Shown here: positions 44,770 to 54,072 of the stretch, one piece after another
Layout: the number at the start of each line of letters is the position of its first letter
How positions within the stretch are numbered: the first letter of the stretch is position 1
Position numbers and translations under genes: made by a program
Notes under the pieces: generated by a model
Told to the model about the DNA's origin: nothing
The model's database searches: none
What the model saw: only the letters and a program-made list of their open reading frames with translations
NCBI RefSeq assembly: GCF_900660755.1
Contig: NZ_LR215050.1
Coordinates: 558,001-622,000, forward strand
Reading direction: 5' to 3'
DNA: 64,000 nucleotides
Source: Acholeplasma hippikon
Lineage (GTDB): Bacteria > Bacillota_I > Bacilli_A > Acholeplasmatales > Acholeplasmataceae

Positions 44770-44787
44770 ATTATAACATGTTATAAT
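44770..44787. promoter_or_regulatory. 18-bp palindrome containing the promoter -10 of the 671-residue protein gene
   Basis: ATTATAACATGTTATAAT is a perfect palindrome. On the minus strand it ends in an extended -10 (TGTTATAAT) for the downstream gene; a mirror TATAAT faces the other way. It may be an operator, or simply the symmetry of two -10 boxes. Confidence 0.5.
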
Positions 44788-44893
44788 GCATAACGATAGA
44801 AGTATGTATTGAAATTGACCAACTTTTTATGTAAACCTAGTGAAATACCTATGTTAGGCGATTTAATAGTTATAAAAAAGAAACATCATTTGG

Positions 44894-45655
44894 TTATGAC
44901 ATTTCTTCTAAATGTATTTTTTCAATTTTTCTAGTTGGTTCTAAAGTGATTAAAACTGCATTGATTTGTCTTGGTCCTTTGGCTACTTGGTTTGGGACAC
45001 TTTCTGCATAAACAAATCTATTGACGATGATATCTTTATCTACTCCAATAACTCCCCACATTGGACCAGTCATGCCTATATCTGATATATATAAAGTTCC
45101 TTTAGGATACTTCATATTATCATTGGTTTGAATGTGCGTATGCGTGCCAACTACTGCATCAATTTTGCCATCTAAAAAATGAGCCATTGCAACTTTTTCA
45201 GATGTTGTTTCAGCATGAAAATCTAAAATTGAGTAGTCATAAGTTTCTTTTTCTAAAACTTCTTTTACCATTAAAAATGGATTATCATATTCTTCTGCCA
45301 TAAAAGCACGACCTAGTGCATTTAAGACTAATATTTTTTTGTCATTATACTTAATGATTTTATAGCCATTACCTTTATTTGATCGATCATTAATTGGACG
45401 AATAACATTTGAACCTTCAATAAAAGTTTCTAATTCTTTATTCTTCCAGGTATGATTCCCCATGGTTAAAAGACTTATGCCTGATTTCATCAGTTCTTTA
45501 TAAATCTTTAATGTAATACCTCTTCCCTCTTTAGCATTTTCGGCATTGGCAATGATTAAATTTGGTTGGTAGGTTTGTCTGAGATAACTTATATTTTCTA
45601 ATAAATAATTGACCCCAGCTTCACCGTAGATATCTCCGATAAATAATATTTTCAT
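44894..45655 (-). CDS. ymdB: YmdB-type metallophosphodiesterase
   Basis: 253 residues of the TIGR00282 family: MKILFIGDIYGEAGV, IANAENAKEGRGIT, TMGNHTWKN, DFHAETTSEKVAMAHF and VVGTHTHIQTNDN hold the two-metal site. In Bacillus YmdB is a cyclic-nucleotide phosphodiesterase that affects biofilm and motility decisions, and it follows rny as here. I start at the ATG at 45655. It has no ribosome site but has TATAAT six bases upstream, right after the rny terminator, so the mRNA may be leaderless. Confidence 0.93.
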   Translation of the reverse strand: MKILFIGDIYGEAGVNYLLENISYLRQTYQPNLIIANAENAKEGRGITLKIYKELMKSGISLLTMGNHTWKNKELETFIEGSNVIRPINDRSNKGNGYKIIKYNDKKILVLNALGRAFMAEEYDNPFLMVKEVLEKETYDYSILDFHAETTSEKVAMAHFLDGKIDAVVGTHTHIQTNDNMKYPKGTLYISDIGMTGPMWGVIGVDKDIIVNRFVYAESVPNQVAKGPRQINAVLITLEPTRKIEKIHLEEMS

Positions 45656-45667
45656 AGTTCTATTATA

Positions 45668-45693
45668 AAACAAAAGAGGCAAATTGCCTCTTT
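45668..45693 (-). terminator. Terminator between rny and ymdB
   Basis: AAAGAGGCAA/TTGCCTCTTT stem with TTTTGTTTT after it on the minus strand; ymdB starts about 13 bases beyond. Confidence 0.8.
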
Positions 45694-45706
45694 CAAATTT
45701 CTAATA

Positions 45707-47299
45707 TTATTTAGCTACATCAGTTGCGCGTTTTTCACGAATAACTGTAACTTTAATTGTGCCCGGATAAGTCATAGATTCTTCAATCTTTTCCTTAATA
45801 GTACGAGCAACATTTACAATACCTAAATCATCTATCTTTTCAGGTTGAACGATAACACGTACTTCACGTCCTGCTTGAATAGCATATGATTTATCAACAC
45901 CAGGAACCGCATTAGAAATTTCTTCTAATTGACTTAAGCGTTTCATATAGGTATCCATTGATTCGCTACGTGCACCAGGTCTTGCAGCTGATAAGGCATC
46001 CGCTGCTGCAACTAATACTGCGATAATTGATTGTGGTTCAACATCACCATGGTGTGATGCGATTGCATCAATAACTTCTTTAGGTTCTTTGTATCTTGAA
46101 ACAATATCAACACCGATTGTAACGTGTGAACCTTCAACTTCATGATCAACGGCTTTACCGATGTCATGGAATAAACCTGCTCTTCTTGCAAGAATTTCAT
46201 CTTCACCAATTTCGGCTGCTAATTTCCCTGCAAGGAAAGCAACTTCAATTGAGTGTTTTAATACGTTTTGACCATAAGACGTTCTAAAACTCATTCTACC
46301 TAATAGTTTGATTAAGTCTGGATGAACCTTACCGATTGCAGTTTTGAATACTGCTTCTTCACCGGCTTCACGAATGAACATATCAATTTCCATTCTAGCT
46401 CTTTCTACAACTTCTTCAATTCTACCTGGATGAATTCTACCATCTTGGACTAAAATCGTTAATGCACGCTTAGCTATTTCTCTTCTTACTGGATCAAAGC
46501 CTGAAAGCACGACTGCTTCCGGTGTATCATCAATAATTAAGTCAACCCCTGTGAGAGCTTCAAGTGTTCTAATATTTCTTCCTTCTTTACCAATGATTCT
46601 ACCTTTCATATCCTCATTTGGAATTTCTACAACTGAAACTGTTCTTTCAGATGTTGTCTCAGAAGCATATTTTTGCATAGCTAATGCTAATAATTCTTTA
46701 CTCTTTGTTTGAACAATATTCTTAGCTTTATCTTCTTCCTCACGGATATAAGTCGCTATTTCATTTGATATAGAATCTCTCACTTGAGCCATTATCAAGT
46801 CTTTAGCTTGCTCTTTTGTTAACTGAGCAATAGCAACTAACTTAGCCTCTTGTTCTTTAACTAATTCTTCCACTTTGCTATATTGATTATCAAGTTGTAC
46901 TTTACGTTCATCTAATTTTTGTTCTTTTAAATCCAAGCCTTCTTCACGCTTGTCTAGATATTGAGATCTATTATTTAAAGTAATCTCTCTTTGAGATACT
47001 TTTTCTTCAAGGTTTAAAACGACTTGACGTCTTTCACGAACATCATTATCAAATTCTTTACGTAACGCTAAAATCTCTTGTTTTGCTTCAAAAACATGCT
47101 CTCTTTTTGTTTTTTCAGCTTCTTTTTTTCCGTCTTCGATAATACGATTAGCCTCTTCACGAGAACGAGCTAAACTCTTCTCATGATGTGCTACACGTAG
47201 GAAATAACCTACGACGCCACCAACACCTATTCCTAGGACGATTAGCAAAATGAAGGTAATTAGTTCCGATGTTCCGACTGAGAACAATGTGTTAAACAT
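45707..47299 (-). CDS. rny: Ribonuclease Y
   Basis: Membrane-tethered endoribonuclease that starts mRNA decay in Firmicutes. 530 residues: N-terminal membrane helix (about 10-32), long coiled coil (35-200), KH domain ([19 protein letters not shown]) and HD domain with [18 protein letters not shown] start it at the ATG at 47299, with GGAGGT seven bases upstream; the frame to 47314 begins inside the ribosome site. Strong promoter at 47380-47408. Confidence 0.96.
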   Translation of the reverse strand: MFNTLFSVGTSELITFILLIVLGIGVGGVVGYFLRVAHHEKSLARSREEANRIIEDGKKEAEKTKREHVFEAKQEILALRKEFDNDVRERRQVVLNLEEKVSQREITLNNRSQYLDKREEGLDLKEQKLDERKVQLDNQYSKVEELVKEQEAKLVAIAQLTKEQAKDLIMAQVRDSISNEIATYIREEEDKAKNIVQTKSKELLALAMQKYASETTSERTVSVVEIPNEDMKGRIIGKEGRNIRTLEALTGVDLIIDDTPEAVVLSGFDPVRREIAKRALTILVQDGRIHPGRIEEVVERARMEIDMFIREAGEEAVFKTAIGKVHPDLIKLLGRMSFRTSYGQNVLKHSIEVAFLAGKLAAEIGEDEILARRAGLFHDIGKAVDHEVEGSHVTIGVDIVSRYKEPKEVIDAIASHHGDVEPQSIIAVLVAAADALSAARPGARSESMDTYMKRLSQLEEISNAVPGVDKSYAIQAGREVRVIVQPEKIDDLGIVNVARTIKEKIEESMTYPGTIKVTVIREKRATDVAK

Positions 47300-47379
47300 A
47301 ATTTCTACCTCCATATTTAATTTTATTACATATGTTATATAACTTTCTACAATTTATATGTGCAGTAAGTACACAATTC

Positions 47380-47408
47380 ATTATAACTTTAAAACCCTTT
47401 TTAGTCAA
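47380..47408 (-). promoter_or_regulatory. Promoter of rny
   Basis: Minus strand TTGACT (47403-47408), 17 bases, TATAAT (47380-47385), giving a leader of about 75 bases. Confidence 0.85.
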
Positions 47409-47486
47409 TTAATTTTGCCAACAAAGGACTTAATTTTTCCTATTCTGTAGTATAATAAAAATAGATAATTTTATAAGGAGATATAT

Positions 47487-48128
47487 ATGGTACCATTACA
47501 CCAACCAAAGTCAACTTTCGGAAAATGGTTACTAAAATACAGACTAATTCTTACAATTCTAGGAATTTTTATTTTAGTTCCAGCCGCATTTGTAATAGCA
47601 CTTTACGTAGGGGATTATTTAAAGTATCAAAAAGTTACATTTGATGACGTTGTTGTTAGTAAATTTGAAAAGAGTTATCTAACAACTGAATCTTCAACAA
47701 ACCACGAAGAAATCAATTTAGAAAATGCTGATTTAATCGTAAAAATTAAATTAGACTCATTCTTAATTCCCGAGTATTATGATGAGAGTGGGTATTATAC
47801 TTTTAAAGCTAAATATGTTGAACAAGTCAACAAATTGGTTTCAAGCGTTCAAATCACTTTAGTTTTACAAACAGATTGGATGGATGCAAAATCAAATCCT
47901 TATTCAATCTCATTATCAAAAAATTACAGTTCACAACATTCCGTTGCTTTCAATCACATTTTACCTCAATCACCATTATGGTTTGTTAAGGTAGAAAGAC
48001 CTAATTTATATGTCAAAGTAACTTATCAAATTGATTTAGGACTAGGACAAACAGAATTACGTGAAGCCTTCTTTAAAACAAGTTTAGTTGGTTTAACACC
48101 TTCTACTGAAATCGATAATAACAAATAA
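47487..48128 (+). CDS. Uncharacterised single-pass membrane protein
   Basis: 213 residues: a basic cytosolic start (about 25 residues), one membrane helix (27-50), then an outside beta-rich domain with no Cys. No family recognised. AAGGAG lies six bases before the ATG. It is a plus-strand single gene with a strong terminator, divergent from rny. Confidence 0.75.
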   Translation: MVPLHQPKSTFGKWLLKYRLILTILGIFILVPAAFVIALYVGDYLKYQKVTFDDVVVSKFEKSYLTTESSTNHEEINLENADLIVKIKLDSFLIPEYYDESGYYTFKAKYVEQVNKLVSSVQITLVLQTDWMDAKSNPYSISLSKNYSSQHSVAFNHILPQSPLWFVKVERPNLYVKVTYQIDLGLGQTELREAFFKTSLVGLTPSTEIDNNK

Positions 48129-48130
48129 GC

Positions 48131-48172
48131 ATAAAACCTAACGTTTTAAAATCACGTTAGGTTTTATTTTTT
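48131..48172. terminator. Bidirectional terminator
   Basis: AAAACCTAACG/CGTTAGGTTTT stem of 11 bp, followed by TATTTTTTT on the plus strand; between the plus-strand membrane protein and the convergent ABC exporter gene. Confidence 0.88.
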
Positions 48173-50166
48173 TAATCAGTTATTTTAGTTTGTGAACGAT
48201 AAATCGCAGCATATTGTTTATTGTTAAGAAGTAGTTCATCATGTGTACCTTCTTCAACTTTAATACCATTTTCTAAAACTACAATTTTATTAGCATGTTT
48301 AATTGTCGAAAGACGGTGCGCAATAACAATTGTTGTACGCCCTTCCTTTACTTTATTTAAAGCTGTTTGAATGAGTGTTTCGGTTTCTGTATCAATATTA
48401 GCTGTTGCTTCATCCATAATTAAAATTGATGGATTATGCACGACTGCTCTAGCAAATGAAATGAGTTGTTTTTCACCCACAGATAAATTACCACCTCCAC
48501 GCATAACTTCTTGATGAATACCATTTGGTAATTTATCAATCATATGACCGCCACCAATTTCTCTAATAATTGATTCCACTTCTTCATCAGTTGCATCTGT
48601 ACCAAATCTAACGTTACTTGCAATTGTTCCTTTATAGATCATTGGGTCTTGAAGAATCATTCCAATATGTTGACGATATGTACGTTTCGAATATGTTCTA
48701 ATATCAACATCATCTACATAAACATTTCCTAAATCACCTTCTTTTAAGTCATAAAAACGTAAAAGCAAGCTCATCATTGTAGATTTACCACTACCTGTGT
48801 GACCAACAACACCAATCATTTGGCCACTCGGAACATCTAAGTTTACACCTTTTAATACCGGTTTATCTTTTTTATACGAGAACCAAATATTATCAAACTT
48901 AATGTCACCTTTTAATCTAGGCATCTTTTCAAATGATCCATCTTCTTGTTCTGCATCAATAATAGTAAATATTCTATCTGTTCTTACTAATGCTAATTGA
49001 AGGTTCCCAATTTCTCTAAATAGCGTTTGTAAAGGTTCAACTAATCTTGATAAATAATCATTATACGCATAAATTGTACCTGCTGTAACAACAAATCCAC
49101 TTACTGTTAAACTTTGGAATCCAAAGTAACCAACAATGAAAGCTGTTACCATGAGCCCAATAAAACGAATCATGTTCCATCCAATAGTTAAGTGAAGTTT
49201 TTGTTCTTTTAATTGTTCTTTTCGATATTCATTATTAACTTCGGAAAATTCTTTTTCTGTTTGTTCTTGATAGTTAAATATTTGTAGAATATTAATACCA
49301 TTGATTATTTCATTAAGTTTTGCTGTAATCATTGAAGCTGATTCTGATACTCTTTGCGCAATTAAATTTAAATGATATACGAAATATTTTAACCAAAAGT
49401 ATACTAATGGGAAAATAATAAATGTCCATAATGCTAGTTTTGCATCTAAATAGAACATCCCAATATATGCGAACACAACCGCTAATGTTGCATTTAATAG
49501 TAAGTTCATTAAGGTTGAGAATAAGTTAATCATTCCGTTTACATCTGTAATGATACGGTTCGCAATTTTACCTGCAGGTTCATTTTCAAAATAGGTCATC
49601 GGCATTCTTTGTAGTGCTGCTACTGCATCTAATCTGGCATCTCTAACAACATTTACAGTAATGACAGAGGTTGATATTCTTTGAATAAATAAGAATAAAA
49701 TGTGTAAGAAGTATCTAGCAAATAAAAGAATTAATAAAATGGTAATTGGTTTAATAAATGGTGAATAGAAAGTTCTAACTTCTTTACCTGAAAGTAAAGA
49801 CACATCATATAAAATTTCTTCACCTTCAAAAGTGGTAACAATTAATTTTCCATCTTTAATTTGTTGATTCCCGGTAGCTACTTCATCAAATACTGCATAG
49901 TATTTTCCACTTGAAATCACAATTGTTAATGGGTTTTCATTCACTTCATCTTGTGCATAATATCTTCCATCATATAAAACACCTGTCGTATCAGTTGTTT
50001 CATACCAAGTTCTTGTAATACCTACTAATTGTTCGTCTAAGATGTTTTTTACAATTAATGGTGCAACTAATCCTAAGGCTTGAACGATTAGCATACAAAT
50101 AATTGATAGGATTAAATTTTTCTTATATCTTTTGATATATTTCCATACTTTTTTGACTTGTTTCAT
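48172..50166 (-). CDS. ABC exporter subunit with an extracytoplasmic insert (BmrD-like)
   Basis: 664 residues. Between membrane helix 1 (18-42) and helix 2 (about 140-160) lies an outside insert of about 90 residues (contains TRTWYETTDTTGVLYDGRYY), the feature that marks BmrD/YheH of Bacillus. ATPase: Walker A GHTGSGKST, signature NLSVGEKQL (degenerate), Walker B ILIMDEATANID with catalytic Glu, H-loop AHRLS. It pairs with the adjacent gene, which has the opposite defects, as a heterodimeric multidrug exporter. 7-base gap. Confidence 0.9.
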   Translation of the reverse strand: MKQVKKVWKYIKRYKKNLILSIICMLIVQALGLVAPLIVKNILDEQLVGITRTWYETTDTTGVLYDGRYYAQDEVNENPLTIVISSGKYYAVFDEVATGNQQIKDGKLIVTTFEGEEILYDVSLLSGKEVRTFYSPFIKPITILLILLFARYFLHILFLFIQRISTSVITVNVVRDARLDAVAALQRMPMTYFENEPAGKIANRIITDVNGMINLFSTLMNLLLNATLAVVFAYIGMFYLDAKLALWTFIIFPLVYFWLKYFVYHLNLIAQRVSESASMITAKLNEIINGINILQIFNYQEQTEKEFSEVNNEYRKEQLKEQKLHLTIGWNMIRFIGLMVTAFIVGYFGFQSLTVSGFVVTAGTIYAYNDYLSRLVEPLQTLFREIGNLQLALVRTDRIFTIIDAEQEDGSFEKMPRLKGDIKFDNIWFSYKKDKPVLKGVNLDVPSGQMIGVVGHTGSGKSTMMSLLLRFYDLKEGDLGNVYVDDVDIRTYSKRTYRQHIGMILQDPMIYKGTIASNVRFGTDATDEEVESIIREIGGGHMIDKLPNGIHQEVMRGGGNLSVGEKQLISFARAVVHNPSILIMDEATANIDTETETLIQTALNKVKEGRTTIVIAHRLSTIKHANKIVVLENGIKVEEGTHDELLLNNKQYAAIYRSQTKITD

Positions 50167-50173
50167 GTTGCAC

Positions 50174-51907
50174 CTACTTCATACTGATTTGTTGGATATA
50201 TTGTTCTTTATACCAACCATCACGTTTAAGTAATTCTTCATGTGTTCCTTGATCAATGATTCTACCTTGATCCATTACAATAATTAGATCAGCTTCACGA
50301 ATTGCACTGAAGCGGTGAGCAATAATTATATTTGTTTTATTTCTTCTAAATTGTTTTAACTTCTCAATAATGTTTTCTTCAGTATTTGCATCTACTGCAG
50401 ATAATGAATCATCCAAAATTAAAATTTCAGGATCTTTAATCAAGGCTCTTGCAATTGATAATCTTTGTTTTTGACCACCAGAAAGTGTTGCTCCACCTTC
50501 ACCTACTTTTGTATTTAAACCATCAGATAAATACGCAATGTCTTTTTCAAAGTCAGCAATTTGAATCGCTCGTTTTAATTGATCAATCGATGCACTTGAA
50601 TTACCAATAAAGATATTATCATCTACGCCACGTCTAAATAACATGTGTGCTTGAGGAACATACCCAACCATATTTCTAATATCTGAAATGACATATTTTT
50701 TAATGTTTTTATTATCAATATATATGTTTCCTGAAGTAACATCAAATTCACGTAACAATTGTCTGATGAGTGTTGATTTACCTGAACCTGTTGGACCAAC
50801 AACGCCTATGGTTTGACCATTTTTAATCGTTAAGTTAATATCATTAATCGTTGGATGGGTATCAAACGGATACTTAAATGTCACACCCCTAAACTCAATC
50901 GTATCAAATGTCATGATATGATCTGGTTGCTTATCATTATCAACTACAGGTTCTAACCTCATAATTTCTTCATAACGGTCAACAGCAACTGTCGCATTAT
51001 TGATTTGTTGGAAGACACCTGAGATTGCAATGATTGGTCCATATAAAATACCTACATAAGAAATGAATGTAATTAATTGACCAATTGTAATTTCTTGATT
51101 AATGATAAAAATCGAACCAAAAACAAACGCTAAAATATAAGCAATTCCATATACGGTTTCAAATAATGGCGTTAATCTGTTTTCATAGTTAATAATGTAT
51201 CGCCATGATTCGATATCTTGAGTAATTGCTTTCTTTTGTGCTTCTAAGTCATTATCTTCTTGCACATACGCACGAATTGTTTTTTGACCTTCAACAGATT
51301 CTAAAATCTTTTCAGTCATATTCGCATAAATTTCTCTATGTTTTTTAACATATTGACGTTTTTTCATACGAATAATGTTTAAAACTGTCAAGCCGATTGG
51401 CATAACTGTAACAGAGATTAGCGTTAATTTCCAAGAAATTGTAAATGCCATAATGGAAATAGCAAATATAATCATTCCGGTATTAAGCACAATCCCTTCA
51501 AGCATGGATGTTGCAGCAACAGTGATTGAATCTAAATCTGATGTTGCACGAGATATTAAATCCCCTTTTTGATACTTCTCATAGAAATCTGCATCCATAC
51601 TAAATAATTTCTTTAAATAGTTTTGTCTAAATGTATAAGCTAACTTCTGACTTGTTTTATTTACAGTGTAGTTATAAATAAATGATGAGGTATAACGTCC
51701 CACTGGAATTAAAATTAATACACTAAGAATTGATATAAGACTGCGTATGGTTAAATTTTTAGATACAATCGTATCAATCGCAAGTCCTAAGACATAGGCT
51801 GGTGAAAGTGCTAAGATGCCAATCAACATCAGGAAAAAAAACATGAGCGTGTATGCTTTCCACTCTTGTTTAATAAACCAACTTACTTTTTTTAATATGT
51901 TTATCAT
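50174..51907 (-). CDS. ABC exporter subunit (BmrC-like)
   Basis: 577 residues, six membrane helices then an ATPase with Walker A GPTGSGKST, consensus signature TLSGGQKQR, and Walker B ILILDDSLSAVD, where Asp replaces the catalytic Glu. It complements the degenerate signature of the downstream partner, as in BmrCD. It is transcribed first. GGAG five bases before the ATG. Substrate unknown; BmrCD exports drugs. In Bacillus that pair is induced by ribosome-targeting antibiotics through an upstream attenuator, for which I see no counterpart here. Confidence 0.9.
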   Translation of the reverse strand: MINILKKVSWFIKQEWKAYTLMFFFLMLIGILALSPAYVLGLAIDTIVSKNLTIRSLISILSVLILIPVGRYTSSFIYNYTVNKTSQKLAYTFRQNYLKKLFSMDADFYEKYQKGDLISRATSDLDSITVAATSMLEGIVLNTGMIIFAISIMAFTISWKLTLISVTVMPIGLTVLNIIRMKKRQYVKKHREIYANMTEKILESVEGQKTIRAYVQEDNDLEAQKKAITQDIESWRYIINYENRLTPLFETVYGIAYILAFVFGSIFIINQEITIGQLITFISYVGILYGPIIAISGVFQQINNATVAVDRYEEIMRLEPVVDNDKQPDHIMTFDTIEFRGVTFKYPFDTHPTINDINLTIKNGQTIGVVGPTGSGKSTLIRQLLREFDVTSGNIYIDNKNIKKYVISDIRNMVGYVPQAHMLFRRGVDDNIFIGNSSASIDQLKRAIQIADFEKDIAYLSDGLNTKVGEGGATLSGGQKQRLSIARALIKDPEILILDDSLSAVDANTEENIIEKLKQFRRNKTNIIIAHRFSAIREADLIIVMDQGRIIDQGTHEELLKRDGWYKEQYIQQISMK

Positions 51908-51961
51908 AAATACTCCGAATAATTATATTGTTAATTCAATTATACGCCTAAAGCAACAAAA

Positions 51962-51983
51962 AAGGGAGAGGTATCTCTCCCTA
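51962..51983 (-). terminator. Terminator of recA
   Basis: Stem AGGGAGAG/CTCTCCCT of 8 bp around a 4-base loop with six T after it on the minus strand, just after the recA stop. Confidence 0.88.
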
Positions 51984-51989
51984 AAATGC

Positions 51990-52988
51990 CTATTTTTTGA
52001 TATTGTAGTGTTCTAAAATTTTCGCTTCTAATTCATCTAATAATTCAGGTTTATTTTCAAGGTATGCTCTTGCATTTTCTCTACCTTGACCTAAACGTTC
52101 ATCACCAATATTAAACCAAGCACCACTCTTATTAACAAAATCTAATTCAACTGCCATATCAAGAATTTCTCCGCTTCTTGAAATGCCAGTTCCATAGATA
52201 ATATCAATTGATGCTGTTTTTAATGGTGGCGCAACTTTAGATTTAACAACTTTCACGTTAGAGCGAATACCCGTAATATCATTACCAACTTTAATTGATT
52301 CTGCTTTTCTGATTTCTAAACGAACAGATGAAAAGAACTTAAGTGCTCTACCGCCAGTTGTTGTTTCTGGGTTACCAAACATAATACCAACTTTTTCTCT
52401 AATTTGGTTAATGAAAATTGCAACCACATTTGTTTTTGAAATCACGCCTGATAATTTTCTCATTGCTTGGCTCATCATACGTGCTTGTAAACCAACATGG
52501 TTTGCAGACATATCACCATTTAATTCGTTTTCAGGTACTAACGCAGCAACCGAGTCAATAACAATCATATCAATTGAACCAGACTTAATTAAAGCCTCTG
52601 CAATATCAAGTGCTTGTTCTCCTGTATCTGGTTGTGAAAGAATTAAACTGTTTAGGTTTACACCTAAGGCTTTTGCATATGTTGGATCTAAGGCGTGTTC
52701 AGCATCAATAAATGCAACCGTGCCACCTTGTTTTTGGGCACTTGCCATTGCATGTAAAGTTAATGTTGTTTTACCACTAGATTCAGGTCCATAAATTTCA
52801 ATGATTCTTCCTCTTGGATATCCACCAATGCCTAGTGCAACATCTAATGCAATTGACCCTGTTGGAATAACTTCGATTGAGTGATCTGCTTCATCACCAA
52901 GTTTCATAATTGAACCTTTACCGAATTGTTTTTCAATCTGTTTTAACGCAAGTTCTAAGGCCTGCTGTTTTTTATTATCATCACTCAT
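51990..52988 (-). CDS. recA: Recombinase RecA
   Basis: 332 residues. [19 protein letters not shown] (Walker A), [13 protein letters not shown] (Walker B), the L1/L2 DNA loops including [20 protein letters not shown], and [16 protein letters not shown]. It forms filaments on single-stranded DNA for repair and for integrating DNA taken up through comEA/comEC. The acidic C-terminal tail is short. It follows pgsA by 51 bases, the Firmicutes order. Confidence 0.98.
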   Translation of the reverse strand: MSDDNKKQQALELALKQIEKQFGKGSIMKLGDEADHSIEVIPTGSIALDVALGIGGYPRGRIIEIYGPESSGKTTLTLHAMASAQKQGGTVAFIDAEHALDPTYAKALGVNLNSLILSQPDTGEQALDIAEALIKSGSIDMIVIDSVAALVPENELNGDMSANHVGLQARMMSQAMRKLSGVISKTNVVAIFINQIREKVGIMFGNPETTTGGRALKFFSSVRLEIRKAESIKVGNDITGIRSNVKVVKSKVAPPLKTASIDIIYGTGISRSGEILDMAVELDFVNKSGAWFNIGDERLGQGRENARAYLENKPELLDELEAKILEHYNIKK

Positions 52989-53039
52989 TTTTTCTGCCTC
53001 CTATCTTATAGTAGTATAAATTCTAGAAAAAGACTTTTT

Positions 53040-53627
53040 TTATACACTTTCAAGAATTACTTGTCGATTTTTGTATAAATAATCCCAACCTGAATAAATT
53101 GTGAAGAATACTGCAATGTAGTAAACAATATTTCCAATCCATACAAGGTTAGCATTTAAGCTTGTTAAGCCGAAATCATTAAATAATAAAATAATGATTG
53201 CAACCATTGTTGAGGCAGTCTTATATTTACCCCATTTTGAAGCGGCAATAACTGTACCTTTTTCTACTGCTAATAATCTTACACCAGTAACCATGAACTC
53301 TCTAACTAAAATGATCATCACAGTCCAAAGAGGAACACGGTTAGGCATTACCATCATTAAATGTAATAATGCAGTAAATACTAATACCTTATCCGCAATC
53401 GGGTCTAAGAACTTACCAAATGTTGTAATTTGGTTGTATTTTCTTGCAATATAACCATCTAAAAAGTCAGTTAGACTCGCCAAGACAAATAGCACTGAAA
53501 AAATAATTGTGCTCCATGTCATATTTAAAAATTCTGTTTGAACCTTAAGTGGTTCGAGGTATAATACGATGACCATTAACGGTATCATAAATACTCTAAG
53601 TAATGTTAATTTATTTGCTGTTGTCAT
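53040..53627 (-). CDS. pgsA: CDP-diacylglycerol-glycerol-3-phosphate 3-phosphatidyltransferase
   Basis: Makes phosphatidylglycerol phosphate in the membrane. 195 residues with several membrane helices and the CDP-alcohol phosphotransferase motif D-G-x2-A-R-x8-G-x3-D-x3-D, read here as DFLDGYIARKYNQITTFGKF and LDPIADK. Just upstream of recA. Confidence 0.95.
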   Translation of the reverse strand: MTTANKLTLLRVFMIPLMVIVLYLEPLKVQTEFLNMTWSTIIFSVLFVLASLTDFLDGYIARKYNQITTFGKFLDPIADKVLVFTALLHLMMVMPNRVPLWTVMIILVREFMVTGVRLLAVEKGTVIAASKWGKYKTASTMVAIIILLFNDFGLTSLNANLVWIGNIVYYIAVFFTIYSGWDYLYKNRQVILESV

Positions 53628-53673
53628 ATTTTCATCCTATCTACTTTATTTTATCATATTTAGTGGTTTCTTA

Positions 53674-53702
53674 TTGCTTTTATTCATTCTATTTGATAAA
53701 AT
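53674..53702 (+). promoter_or_regulatory. Promoter of rpsT
   Basis: TTGCTT (53674-53679), 17 bases, TAAAAT (53697-53702) with an extended TGA, about 28 bases before the start codon. Confidence 0.75.
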
Positions 53703-53730
53703 GAATTGTGCTTATTTAGGAGGTGAATTT

Positions 53731-53991
53731 GTGGCTAATATTAAATCTCAAATCAAACGTATCGTGATTAATGAAAAACGTCATCAAGCAAACGTTGCAT
53801 TCAAGTCTTCATACAAAACTGCTTGTAAAGCTGTTGAAGCAGCTGTTAAAGCAAATGATAAAGAAAAAGCAGTATCTGCATTATCTTTCGCATACAAGAA
53901 GTTAGATAAAGGACAAGCTAAAGGAATTTTCCACAAGAACTTTGTTGCTCGTCATAAAGCGACTTTAGCAAACTTAGTTAACTCTTTATAA
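53731..53991 (+). CDS. rpsT: Ribosomal protein bS20
   Basis: 86 residues, basic helical 30S protein: ANIKSQIKRIVINEKRHQAN, then KSSYKTACKAVEAAV and KGIFHKNFVARHKATL. It starts at GTG (53731) with AGGAGG seven bases upstream; the longer frame from 53569 is not coding. It is on the plus strand, opposite to holA, as in Bacillus. Confidence 0.95.
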   Translation: MANIKSQIKRIVINEKRHQANVAFKSSYKTACKAVEAAVKANDKEKAVSALSFAYKKLDKGQAKGIFHKNFVARHKATLANLVNSL

Positions 53992-53997
53992 TAATAA

Positions 53998-54022
53998 ACA
54001 CCTGAATGGTGTTTTTTATTAA
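53998..54022 (+). terminator. First terminator of rpsT
   Basis: ACACC/GGTGT stem around TGAAT (extended by one A-T pair) followed by TTTTTTATT. Confidence 0.8.
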
Positions 54023-54047
54023 ATTTAATTAGCTTTAAGAAAATAAT

Positions 54048-54072
54048 GAACACCAGGATGGTGTTTTTTATT
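54048..54072 (+). terminator. Second, similar terminator
   Basis: ACACC/GGTGT stem around AGGAT followed by TTTTTTATT; nearly identical to the hairpin 50 bases earlier, so it looks like a local duplication. It overlaps the 3' end of the convergent exonuclease gene. Confidence 0.75.

Noticed and set aside
51962-51983. GGGAGAG/CTCTCCC at the recA terminator as a third UCUCCC loop
   Set aside because: The C-rich bases are in the stem rather than in a loop, so it is an ordinary terminator.
52411-52794. 127-residue plus-strand ORF inside recA
   Set aside because: Antisense shadow of recA codons; no ribosome site, and the recA frame is fully conserved.
53569-53730. Long N-terminus for bS20
   Set aside because: It overlaps pgsA and the rpsT promoter; the GTG with AGGAGG gives the standard protein.
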